From assembly GCF_900215535.1 (NCBI RefSeq), contig NZ_OCND01000003.1:69737-133736 (forward strand): a DNA stretch of 64,000 nt, in the 5' to 3' direction. Within the stretch, counting starts at the first letter, position 1, and each line of letters opens with the position of its first letter. Source of the stretch: Pseudoxanthomonas wuyuanensis. GTDB lineage: Bacteria; Pseudomonadota; Gammaproteobacteria; Xanthomonadales; Xanthomonadaceae. Positions 28,570 to 38,600 of the stretch are shown piece after piece. The notes under the pieces were generated by a model. The model made no database searches. It had not been told where the DNA came from and worked only from the letters and a program-made list of their open reading frames with translations. The translations under genes were made by a program, and so were the position numbers.

Positions 28570-31500
28570 ATGAGCAAACAAGACAAGATCCCGGGCGCGG
28601 CAGGTTGCCGTGCCCGTGCCCTGCACGTGCTGCATCCATGGATGAGCCGGCGACTGTCCGGAGGATGGACGCTGCTTGTCCTGCTGGCGGCGCTGATGTT
28701 CGGCGTGGCGCTGCCCGCGGCGGCCAACGAATGCCGCCTGGCCGATCCGAATTCCAACGGCGAACACGTCGGCACGATCTGCTGGTTCCAGTTCGGCGCG
28801 GTCGACGAGGATCTGTTGAGCGGCACCAGCAACGTGCCTTTCGAATTCGACCTGCCGGACGGCTCCAGGGTGGAGCTCAACGTAAGCGTCAGCGGCGGCA
28901 GCGCGGCGAATCCGCGGTTGACCGTGCGCCAGGCACCGACCTGGACAGGTTCCAACTTCAGCGGCAATTCCGGCTTCTACACCATCTTCACGCCGAATGC
29001 GGCGGCGCTGCATTCGCCCGACGGGCGCGGCAACGGGGCCGTATTGACGCTGTCCGACATCCGCCTGTATGCGCCCGATGGCACCGAGGTCACCGATCTG
29101 CCATTCGAGATAGTGGTGGCCGACGCCGAGCGGCTGAACTCCAATCCGGAGCATCTTGATTTCGGCGTGGTGTCCGGCGGCACGCCGTGGAACGTACTGG
29201 AGTGGCTGGGCAATGCCCCGGCCGCGGCGGTGCAGCAGGGCACGCCGGCCACGCTGGATCCGGGTATCGCCTCGGCCTGTCTTGGCAGCTACGTCGACTG
29301 CCTCCGTTTCAAGGGCATGACCAGCGGCAGCGACGCCAATGCAGTGGTGCTGACGTCGCAAAAGGTGGTGGGCAGCGCGCAGCCGTTCACCGTGATGGGG
29401 CAGATCCACTCCGCCGCCGGCCAGGGCTTTGCGATCGGTGTGCGCTGCTGCGCGATGCGCCTGCGCAAGGTGCTGCCCGAGGGGCGGGCCGATCCGGCCG
29501 ACCAGTTCACCTACAGCATCGTCAACGTCAACGACCAGACGGTGAGTACCGGCACCACGACCGGTTCGGCCACTGGCGCCTACCCGTACATCAGCACCAT
29601 GGCTATGTCCGGCAATGCGCTCACCCTGGTCGAGGAGATGGCGCCCGGTAGTGCTTCGACGCTGGAAGCCTACGCGCGTCGCATCGTCTGCGTGAACACC
29701 CGCACCGGCCAGACGGTGCTCGACGACACCTACAACCCGAACGCGCCGCCGACGCTCAACGTCCTGGAAATGGGCGACGTGGTCGATTGCGATCTGATCA
29801 ACACGCCGCTGTCGCCGGAAGTCTCGGCGCAGAAGACCGCCGACCCGGCCGACGGCACCCAGGTGCAGCCCGGCCAGACCATTACCTACACGCTGACCGC
29901 CACCGTCGCCACTTCGGCCACGACCGCCCCCTTGCGGTTGGTCGACACCCTCGGCGCGGGCCTGACTTTCGGCACCGTCACCGATCCCGGCGACTTCACC
30001 TGCAGCGGTGTGCTCGATTGCGTGCTGCCGGCAGGCACCGCTCCGGGCACCTACGCGTTGACCTATACCGCCACGGTCGATGCCAATGCCAGCGGCACCG
30101 TCGGCAACAGCGTGGCCATTACCGAGAACGGCGGCGATCCGGACCCCGAGTGCACGAGCTGTACCACCGGGCATCCGGTCGCAACGGCAGTGGCCTACGA
30201 TTTTTGCCCGGTCGGCGCGAATCCGATTTTCAGCATCGTCAACGGCGTGGACGTCTATCGCTACGAGCCGGGCGCTGGCGCCGATGCCGTGGTGCCTGAA
30301 CTGGCACTGCCGCTGGCCGGCAACGTCAACGGGATGATGGTGGACCCTGTCCGCAATCGCCTGCTGTTCGTCCAGCGCGTGACCAGCAGCAACACAGTGC
30401 TGTGGGCGTATGACGCCGCCAACGGCGGGTGGTACGAGGCGCAGGCGTCGTTCGCTTCGCCGGATTTCCCGCGCGCCGGAATGGCGCCCAACGGTATCGG
30501 CTACATGATTGCCGGCGGCACTGCGACGCCGCAGGTCTGGCGGGTGACCGCCGATGGCGCGTTCGGCTACACGGCTGCGCTCGCCGGTACGCTGGCGTTC
30601 GACATCGCGCCGACCGATCTGGGTTCCGGCGACATCGCCTTCGATGCCGCCGGCAATGGCTGGCTGTCGGCCGGCCAGGATCTGTACCGCTTCGATCCGG
30701 CCACCCTGCAGGCGACGCGACAGGCGCGGCCGCTGCTGAACGGCACCCCGAGCACGATCAACTGGGCCGGCGTGGCTTTCGGCTCGGACGGCACCTTGTA
30801 CGTGGCCAACAACGGCGGCAGCGGCCAGCCCGCCACCTACTACGCCTACAACCCGGCCACCGGCGTGCTGACGCCGCAGGTGGCCACCGCCGCCGGCGCT
30901 TCGCGCGACCTCGCGTCCTGTGCGTTCCCGGTGCTGGCCGAACCCGAACTGTCGGTCGCCAAGACGCTGGCCGAAGTCAACGGCGTGGCCTACACGCCGG
31001 GTGCCGCTGTCCGGGCCGGCGACGTGCTGACCTACGCCATCGCCATTGCCAATGCCGGCGGCGCCGTCGGCACCCTGTTCCCGGGCGATGTGGTGGAGAC
31101 GCTGCCGGCCGGCACCGCATCCGTGGCCGCGGGCAACGATTTCGCCTGCACCGGCAGCGATTGCCGGAATACCGCGACGTTCAACATCGCCGCCAATGCC
31201 GCGGTGACCCTGAATTTTGTGGTGCAGATCGACGATCCGTTGCCGCCAGGCATCGGCAGCATCGACAACGCCGTGACCGTTCGCGATGTGGATTGCGCGG
31301 CACCCGGCAACGACTGCGACGAAACCACGCCGATTGCGCCGGCGGTCGTGGTGACGAAGGCCGCCGCTCCTGGCGACGGCAATGAAGTACAGGCCGGCGA
31401 CACCATCACCTACACCCTGACCGCCACATTGAGCGGCGGCGCCACCACCGATGTCTTCACCCTGACCGACACGCTGGGTGCGGGCCTGAGCTTCGGCGCG

Positions 31501-34500
31501 GTGACCAATGCCGGCGGCTTCACCTGCAGCGGGCAACTGGAATGCACGCTGCCGGCAAACACCGCTCCCGGCACCTATGCGGTGACCTACACCGCCACGG
31601 TCGATGCCGATGCCTCCGGTACGGTCGGCAACAGCGTGGCCATCACCAGCGACGGCGGCGATCCGGATCCGGAATGCACGACCTGCAGCACCGAACACCC
31701 GATCGCGCTGCCGGTAATCGGCACGGTGAAGTCGGCCAACCCCGCCAGCGGCAGCCAGGTGCAGCCCGGCGACACCATCACCTACACGCTGACCACGACG
31801 GTGGCGACTTCGGCGACGACCGCACCGTTCGTGCTGACCGACACGCTGGGCGCTGGCCTGAGCTTCGGTGCCGTTGTCGATAGCGGCGACTTCAGCTGCA
31901 GCGGCCAGCTGGTGTGCACGCTGCCGGCTGGCACGGTCGCCGGTGTCTACACGGTGACCTACAACGCGACGGTCAATGCCGATGCCACCGGTACGGTCGG
32001 CAACAGCGTGGCCATCACCGGCAACGGCGGCGATCCGGATCCCGAGTGCACGAGCTGCAACACCGAGCACCCGATCGTGCTGCCGACGATCGGTACCACC
32101 AAGTCCGCCAATCCGGCCGCTGGCAGCCAGGTGCAGCCGGGCGACACCATCACCTACACGCTGACCACCACCATCGCCAGCTCGGCCACGGCCGCGCCGT
32201 TCCGGCTGGTCGACACGCTGGGCGCGGGCCTGACCTTCGGCGCGGTAACCGATGCCGGCGGCTACACCTGCAGCGGCCAATTGGAGTGCACGCTGCCGGC
32301 CGGCACACTGCCGGGTACCTATGCGGTGACCTACACCGTCACCGTCGATGCCGATGCCACCGGCACGGTCGGCAACAGTGTGGTCATCGCCGAAGACGGC
32401 GGAGATCCGGATTCGGCATGCACGGTCTGCCAGACCGAGCACCCGATCGCGCTGCCGGCCATCAGCACGGTGAAGTCGGCCAACCCGGCCAGCGGCAGCC
32501 AGGTGCAGCCGGGCGACACCCTCACCTACACGCTGACCACCACCATCGCCACCTCGGCGACGACCGCACCGTTCGTGCTGACCGACACGCTGGGTGCGGG
32601 CCTGAGCTTTGGCGAAGTGACCAACGCCGGCGGGTTTGCCTGCAGCGGGCAACTGGAGTGCACGCTGCCGGCCGGCACGCTGCCGGGCAGCTATGCGGTG
32701 ACCTATACCGCCACCGTCGATGCCGATGCCACCGGTTCGGTCGGCAACAGCGTGGTCGTCACCAGCGACGGTGGCGATCCGGATCCGGAATGCACGAACT
32801 GCAGCACCGAACACCCGATTACGCTGCCGACGATCGCGACGGTCAAGACCGCCGATCCGGCCGATGGCAGCGAAGTGAGGCCGGGCGATACGCTGACCTA
32901 TACGCTGACCACGACCATCGCGACCTCGGCGACGACGGCACCGTTCGTGCTGACCGATACGCTGGGCGCGGGCCTGAGCTTTGGCGAAGTGACCGATGCC
33001 GGCGCGTTCGCCTGCAGCGGTGAGTTGGAGTGCACGCTGCCGGCCGGCACGCTGCCGGGCAGTTATGCGGTGACCTACACCGCCACCGTCAACGCCGGTG
33101 CCACCGGTTCGGTCGGCAACAGCGTGGTGGTCACCGGCGACGGCGGCGATCCGGATCCGGAGTGCGCGACCTGCGCCACCGAGCACCCGATTGCGCTGCC
33201 AACGATCGCGACGGTCAAGACCGCGGATCCGGCCGATGGCAGCGAAGTACGGGCGGGCGACACGCTGACCTATACGCTGACCACGACCATCGCGACGGCG
33301 GCCACGACCGCACCGTTCGTGCTGACCGACACGCTGGGCACGGGCCTGAGCTTCGGTGCGGTGACCAGCGCCGGCGAGTTCACCTGCAGCGGCCAGCTGG
33401 AATGCACGCTGCCGACCGGCACGCTGCCGGGCACCTATGCGGTGACCTACACGGCCACGGTCGATGCCGATGCCGTCGATTCGGTCGGCAACAGCGTGGT
33501 CGTCACCGAGGGCGGCGGCGATCCGGAACCGGAGTGCACGAGCTGCAGCACCGAGCATCCGCTGGCCGAGCCGGTCATCACCATCGTCAAGAGCGCCAAC
33601 CCGGGCGCGGGTGGCGAGGTCAGCATCGGCGACACCATCGACTACACGTTGACGGTGACGATTGAGAACGCGGCCATTCCGTCCGAATTGCGCCTGACCG
33701 ACACCCCGGGTGCGGGCCTGAGCGTCGGCGCGATGCCGGCCGGCTGCAGCAACGGTGCAGCGCAGATTGTCTGCATCATGGCCGCCGGTACGGTGCCGGG
33801 TACCTACACCTTCGTCTACCCAGCGACGGTCAACGCCAATGCCACCGGTGAGGTGCGCAACGCGGTCACCGGCGAGCATGTCGGCAGCAGCATCGTCCCG
33901 ATTTGCGAGAGCTGCGACACCTCGCACCGGGTGCTGGAGAGCGCGGAACTGCGCATCGTCAAGGCCGCGGGCGTGCGCACGGCGCGCATCGGCGACCTGG
34001 TGCGCTACACGCTGACGGTGGAGAACGTCGGCACCGCCAACCTCAGCAACGGCACCGTCATCGACACGCCGCCAGCGGGCTTCAGCTACGTGGAAGGTTC
34101 GATGAGCGTGGCCGACGGCGATGGCGCCTTCGTGCTGGCGGCGGGCCGTTACCCGCTGCGCATCGGCGGACTGGACATTGCCGCCGGCGAGCAGGCGAGC
34201 ATCGTCTACCTGTTGCGGGTCGGCGCCGGCGTGCGCCAGGGCACTCAGGTCAACGAGGCGGTGGCGCAGAACCCGGCCGGCAACCCGATTTCCAATGTCG
34301 CCACCGCGCAGGTCACGGTGGAGTCGGACCCGCTGCTCGATGACAGCCTGATCTTCGGCACCGTCTTCGACGACCGCGACGGCGACGGCTGGCAGGACAG
34401 CGCGGCCCTGAGCGGGGTGAGGGTGCAGGGCGGCTTTGCCGCGGACGCCTACATCGCCGGCTCCACGGTCATCGACCACGGTGCCGGGCCCCAACCGGTG

Positions 34501-35658
34501 GCCGACGCCAGCGCTCCGCTGCTGCATGGCATCGACCTGGACCAGCTCGCTGGCCGCCAGTCGCCGGCCGATCCAGGCCCGCGGGTGGTGATCCGCCAGC
34601 GCCTGCGTGAGGCGGCATTCACCAACGACTTTGTGTTGACCACCGAACAAGGAGCGATCGTGCGTATGGATGCGTCTGGCACCACCAGGCTGGAGCACAG
34701 CGGTGACGCCGCCAAGGGCCGCAACGCGGCCGCACCGACCGTGGAGCGGCGCATTGCCCAGGGCGAAGGCGGTGTGGTGGTCGACTATGTCATCGGCAAT
34801 GCCGGCATCGACGAGCGCGGCGTTCCCGGCGTGCGCGTGGCCTCGGTGGACGGGCTGTTGATCGAGACCGACCAGTACGGCCGTTACCACCTGGCCGATG
34901 TGCCAGGCGGCGAGCGTGGCTACCGCAACTTCATCCTCAAGGTCGACCCGTCGACGCTGCCGCCGGGCACGCCGTTCACCACCGACAACCCGCTGGTAAG
35001 GCGGATCACTCCCGGCATCCCGGTGCGCTTCGACTTCGGCGTGAAGCTGCCAGTGGTCGAAATCCCCGGCAGCACCGAACAGGTCGAACTGATGCTGGGC
35101 GAGGTGATCTTTGCGCCGGACAGCGCGGAAGTGCGGGACGAGTACCTGCCGGCAATCGCAAAGATGGCCGAACAGGTCAACGCCTACGGCGGCGGCGAGG
35201 TGGTGATCAGTGCCGACGGCGACCGCCAGGCGCTGGCCTTCGACCGCGCCAGCGCGGTGCGCGAGGCACTGCTGGCGCAGGTGGCGCCGGAGCATCGCCC
35301 AGCGCTGACGGTCACCGTGCGCACCGATGTGCACGAGCTGATGGCCGGCGCCAACGAGAGCGGCGCACTGCTGGGGACGGTGCTGTTCGACACCGACCGT
35401 GCGCAGATAAGGCCGGAGTTCGCACCGCTGCTCGACCGTGTGGCGGCCCGGCTGTCAAGCATGGGCGGCGGCACCGTGGCGCTGGTCGGGCACACCGATG
35501 TGCGTGGCTCGCATGCCTACAACACGGCGCTGGGAATGCGCCGGGCGCGAGCGGTGTACGAGGCTCTGGCCGAACGATTGAGTCCCGAGGTGCGCGCCCA
35601 GGTGCGCGTGGAGTCCAGCAACGATCCGACAGCCCCTGTCGGTCCGGAACGCAAGTGA
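28570..35658 (+). CDS. Giant DUF11-repeat surface protein with OmpA domain (module B)
   Basis: 2362 residues from the ATG at 28570 (MSKQDKIPG); GTG at 28561 and TTG at 28543 are weaker in-frame options. The signal peptide ends near residue 52 (ALPAAA-NE). The N-terminal ~250 residues (CRLADPNSNGEHVGTICWFQF, VPFEFDLPDGS) resemble a surface-adhesin module of the CshA type. Then come one DUF11 unit (EVSAQKTADPADG), a DUF6923-like propeller region (~544-790), a diverged DUF11, and six 124-residue DUF11 units (~926-1669). A divergent unit, a canonical DUF11 (RIGDLVRYTLTVENVG), the SdrD-B-like FGTVFDDRDGDGWQD and tandem degenerate/canonical OmpA domains (VGHTDVRGSHAYNTALGMRRA) close the protein. 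From the divergent unit onward it matches module A closely, while the N-terminal half is different. So anchor and stalk base are conserved and the tip is variable. Confidence 0.9.
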   Translation: MSKQDKIPGAAGCRARALHVLHPWMSRRLSGGWTLLVLLAALMFGVALPAAANECRLADPNSNGEHVGTICWFQFGAVDEDLLSGTSNVPFEFDLPDGSRVELNVSVSGGSAANPRLTVRQAPTWTGSNFSGNSGFYTIFTPNAAALHSPDGRGNGAVLTLSDIRLYAPDGTEVTDLPFEIVVADAERLNSNPEHLDFGVVSGGTPWNVLEWLGNAPAAAVQQGTPATLDPGIASACLGSYVDCLRFKGMTSGSDANAVVLTSQKVVGSAQPFTVMGQIHSAAGQGFAIGVRCCAMRLRKVLPEGRADPADQFTYSIVNVNDQTVSTGTTTGSATGAYPYISTMAMSGNALTLVEEMAPGSASTLEAYARRIVCVNTRTGQTVLDDTYNPNAPPTLNVLEMGDVVDCDLINTPLSPEVSAQKTADPADGTQVQPGQTITYTLTATVATSATTAPLRLVDTLGAGLTFGTVTDPGDFTCSGVLDCVLPAGTAPGTYALTYTATVDANASGTVGNSVAITENGGDPDPECTSCTTGHPVATAVAYDFCPVGANPIFSIVNGVDVYRYEPGAGADAVVPELALPLAGNVNGMMVDPVRNRLLFVQRVTSSNTVLWAYDAANGGWYEAQASFASPDFPRAGMAPNGIGYMIAGGTATPQVWRVTADGAFGYTAALAGTLAFDIAPTDLGSGDIAFDAAGNGWLSAGQDLYRFDPATLQATRQARPLLNGTPSTINWAGVAFGSDGTLYVANNGGSGQPATYYAYNPATGVLTPQVATAAGASRDLASCAFPVLAEPELSVAKTLAEVNGVAYTPGAAVRAGDVLTYAIAIANAGGAVGTLFPGDVVETLPAGTASVAAGNDFACTGSDCRNTATFNIAANAAVTLNFVVQIDDPLPPGIGSIDNAVTVRDVDCAAPGNDCDETTPIAPAVVVTKAAAPGDGNEVQAGDTITYTLTATLSGGATTDVFTLTDTLGAGLSFGAVTNAGGFTCSGQLECTLPANTAPGTYAVTYTATVDADASGTVGNSVAITSDGGDPDPECTTCSTEHPIALPVIGTVKSANPASGSQVQPGDTITYTLTTTVATSATTAPFVLTDTLGAGLSFGAVVDSGDFSCSGQLVCTLPAGTVAGVYTVTYNATVNADATGTVGNSVAITGNGGDPDPECTSCNTEHPIVLPTIGTTKSANPAAGSQVQPGDTITYTLTTTIASSATAAPFRLVDTLGAGLTFGAVTDAGGYTCSGQLECTLPAGTLPGTYAVTYTVTVDADATGTVGNSVVIAEDGGDPDSACTVCQTEHPIALPAISTVKSANPASGSQVQPGDTLTYTLTTTIATSATTAPFVLTDTLGAGLSFGEVTNAGGFACSGQLECTLPAGTLPGSYAVTYTATVDADATGSVGNSVVVTSDGGDPDPECTNCSTEHPITLPTIATVKTADPADGSEVRPGDTLTYTLTTTIATSATTAPFVLTDTLGAGLSFGEVTDAGAFACSGELECTLPAGTLPGSYAVTYTATVNAGATGSVGNSVVVTGDGGDPDPECATCATEHPIALPTIATVKTADPADGSEVRAGDTLTYTLTTTIATAATTAPFVLTDTLGTGLSFGAVTSAGEFTCSGQLECTLPTGTLPGTYAVTYTATVDADAVDSVGNSVVVTEGGGDPEPECTSCSTEHPLAEPVITIVKSANPGAGGEVSIGDTIDYTLTVTIENAAIPSELRLTDTPGAGLSVGAMPAGCSNGAAQIVCIMAAGTVPGTYTFVYPATVNANATGEVRNAVTGEHVGSSIVPICESCDTSHRVLESAELRIVKAAGVRTARIGDLVRYTLTVENVGTANLSNGTVIDTPPAGFSYVEGSMSVADGDGAFVLAAGRYPLRIGGLDIAAGEQASIVYLLRVGAGVRQGTQVNEAVAQNPAGNPISNVATAQVTVESDPLLDDSLIFGTVFDDRDGDGWQDSAALSGVRVQGGFAADAYIAGSTVIDHGAGPQPVADASAPLLHGIDLDQLAGRQSPADPGPRVVIRQRLREAAFTNDFVLTTEQGAIVRMDASGTTRLEHSGDAAKGRNAAAPTVERRIAQGEGGVVVDYVIGNAGIDERGVPGVRVASVDGLLIETDQYGRYHLADVPGGERGYRNFILKVDPSTLPPGTPFTTDNPLVRRITPGIPVRFDFGVKLPVVEIPGSTEQVELMLGEVIFAPDSAEVRDEYLPAIAKMAEQVNAYGGGEVVISADGDRQALAFDRASAVREALLAQVAPEHRPALTVTVRTDVHELMAGANESGALLGTVLFDTDRAQIRPEFAPLLDRVAARLSSMGGGTVALVGHTDVRGSHAYNTALGMRRARAVYEALAERLSPEVRAQVRVESSNDPTAPVGPERK
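31345..33576 (+). repeat. 6 tandem repeats of 372 bp coding DUF11 units
   Basis: Six consecutive units start every 372 bases (31345, 31717 and so on; the divergent seventh begins at 33577, in register). Each encodes 124 residues opening with a VKSANPASGSQVQPGDTITYTL-type sequence and closing with GDPDPECTSCSTEHP. Unit length differs from the 366-base units of module A, and the unit sequences are more alike within each array than between arrays. Confidence 0.9.
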
Positions 35659-35672
35659 GAGGGGACCGGATC

Positions 35673-38600
35673 ATGAAGATGAAGCTGCTTGACTACACCT
35701 TGATTGGCATCCTGGCAGGGATGTCGCAGATGGCCCTGGCGCAGGCGCAGGGCACGGACGCCGCGTCCGCCGCTGCTGGCCAGGACGGCGGTGCGGCACA
35801 GCCGACGATGGACTGCGGCGCCACCGGTTGCATGTCCGACGAAGGATTGCTGTTCAAGCTGCGCACGCGCAGCTACGACCATCCGGTGACGGAGGGCACC
35901 AGTGCGGGTTCGTCCTCGGCGGCGCTGCAGCCGGACCGGCGCGTGAGCATCGGGCTGGAAGCGCCCGGCCGCGCGGTGGCGCAGGGACGCTTCTCGGTGA
36001 ACCTGCCCGGCGGCGGGGTCATCTGGGCGACTGAAGACCCGACCCTGGGCCGGCCCGAGCTGTCGGTATCGGCGCCGACGATGGTGCCGTTCGACGGCAC
36101 CGCCATCACCGGCCCGGTGCGCTTTTTCGTGCGCGGCAATTACTCGGCCTTCATCGAGCGGATGGAGCTGGCGGTGTTCCGCGGCAACGACGGCGACCTG
36201 GTGGAGCCGTTGGCGCAGGTGCCGATTGACGTCGCGGCGGTGTCGCAGACCGAGTGGGACGGCGCCCTGCCATCGAACATCCGCTTCCGCGCCGGCGACG
36301 AGCTGGTCTACGTGCTGCGTGCCATCGATGCCGCCGGCAACGTCGACCAGACCCACCCGCGGCGGCTGCAGCTGGTGCGGCCGGAAGAGGCCGAACGCGG
36401 CCGGCAGGTGCTGCGCGAGAGCACCGAGCGTGCGCTGGGCACCGCGTTGAGCCAGGAGCAGGCGCAGACCCAGCAGCTGGTCGATGACGCGTTCTCCGAG
36501 AGCACGCTGCGCTACCAGAACATTCCCATTTACGGCTCGCGCGTGCGCGTGCAGGGGCGCAACCTGCCGGCCGGCTACGGCCTGCTCATCAACGGCGACA
36601 GCTACCCGGTGGACCTGGAACGCAAGTTCGTGGCCGAGTACCTGATGCCGGTGGGCCAGCACGCGTTCGACATCGCCCTGCAGGGCGGCCAAGGCGCCAC
36701 GCCGGCGCAGTACCGGCTGGACGTGGACGTGAGCGGGCGCTACTTCTTCGGCGTCGGCCTGGCCGACATCACCGTGTACCAGAACAAGGCCAGCGGTCCG
36801 GGCCGCGAGCTGGCCCTGGCCGGGCGCGAGGACGACCTCCTCAGCGATGGCCGGCTGGCCTTCTACCTGAAGGCCAAGGCACGCGGCAAATACCTCATCA
36901 CCGCCCAGGCCGACACCCAGGACCGGCCGCTGGAGGACCTGTTCGACGGCTTCACCCAGGCCGACCCGCAGGACATCTTCCGGCGCCTGGACCCGGACCT
37001 GTACTACCCGACCTATGGCGATGACTCCACCACCTACCGCGATGTCGACACGATGGGGCGGTTCTACCTGCGGGTGGACTGGGACAAGAACGAAGCGCTG
37101 TGGGGCAACTTCGCCACCGGCATCACCGGCACCGAGTACGCGCAGTACGTGCGCTCGCTGTACGGGGCGGCGCTGAACTGGCGTTCGCGCTCGGCCAATG
37201 CCTGGGGCGACCCGGTGAGCGAGCTGCGCGCGTTCGGTTCCGAGGCGCAGACCGCACCGGGCCATAGCGAGTTCCTCGGCACCGGCGGCAGCCTGTACTA
37301 CCTGCGCCATACCGACGTGCTGCCGGGTTCGGACCAGGTGGTGCTGGAAGTGCGCGACCTGACGACTGGCCGGGTCGAGCAGCGCATCGACCTGCAGCGC
37401 GGGGCCGACTACGAGATTGACGAGTTGCAGGGGCGGCTGCTGCTGACCCGGCCGCTGGCGCAGATTACCCGCCAGAACGTCCCGGGCATCACCCGCGACA
37501 CCCCGCTGGACGGCTACGAGCAACGGTTGCTGGTGGACTACGAGTGGGTGCCGTCGGACTTCAATGCCGACGAGGTGACCGCCGGCGTGCGTGGCAAGCA
37601 CTGGTTCGGCGACCATGTCGGCGTGGGCGTCACCTATGTCGACGAGAACCGCGCCGGCGAGGACTACACGCTGATGGCGGCCGATGTCACGCTGCAAGCG
37701 GGCAAGGGCACCTACCTGAAGCTGGAGCACAGCCGCACCGAAGCGACCAGCGCCCCGGTGTTCTTCTCCGACAACGGCGGCCTGTCCTTCACCCGCCTCA
37801 ACCCGACCGGCCCGCGCGAGGGCGAGGCCAGCGCGGTCGAGGCGCGGGTCAACTTCCGCGAACTGGGCTGGAGCGAACAGGACTGGAGTGCGGCCGCGTG
37901 GTGGCGTCAAGTTGACGCCGGCTACTCCATCTCGCGCTACGACAACGGCCAGGCCGTGGAGGAGCACGGCGCCGAACTGCTGGGCCAGTTCAGCGCCAAC
38001 CTGGGCATCTACGCCCGCTACAGCAAGGCCGAGCGCGGCAGCGAGTCGCTGACCCAGGCCCAGCTCAATGGCCAGTGGCGCATCGACGAGGACGGCACGC
38101 TGGAGGCGGAGCTGCGCCGCGTCGAAGAACAGCGCAGCAGCGGCGACGTCGCCGGCATGCTGGGCGCGCTGCGCTACACCCACCGCTTCGGCACCGCGCT
38201 GGACGTGTACGGCACCGCCCAGTTCACCCTGGACGATGACGATGGACGTTATGCCGACAACGACGCCTACGCGCTGGGCGCCCGCTACAACTTCGCCAAC
38301 CTGTCCAACATCGGCGCCGAAGTCACCACCGGCGACCGCGGCGATGCGGCCACCGTCAGCGGCGAGTACCGGCTCAGCCCGCAGCACAGCTTCTATGGCA
38401 GCTACAGCGCTTCCACCGACAGCACCGAGTACGACTCGCTGTTCAACCCCAACCGCCAGAACGGCTGGACTTTCGGCCAGCGCTGGCGGCTGTCCAACCA
38501 GGTCAACCTGTTCAACGAGAGCCAGTTTTTGAAGAGCCGCAGCGAGTCGGGCCTGGCGCACACCTTCGGCATGGACTTCTACCCGGCGGTGGGCTGGAAC

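Noticed and set aside
27949..35334. 2461-codon minus-strand frame under module B
   Set aside because: Shadow of the DUF11 and OmpA coding sequence; repeated low-complexity composition and no ribosome site.
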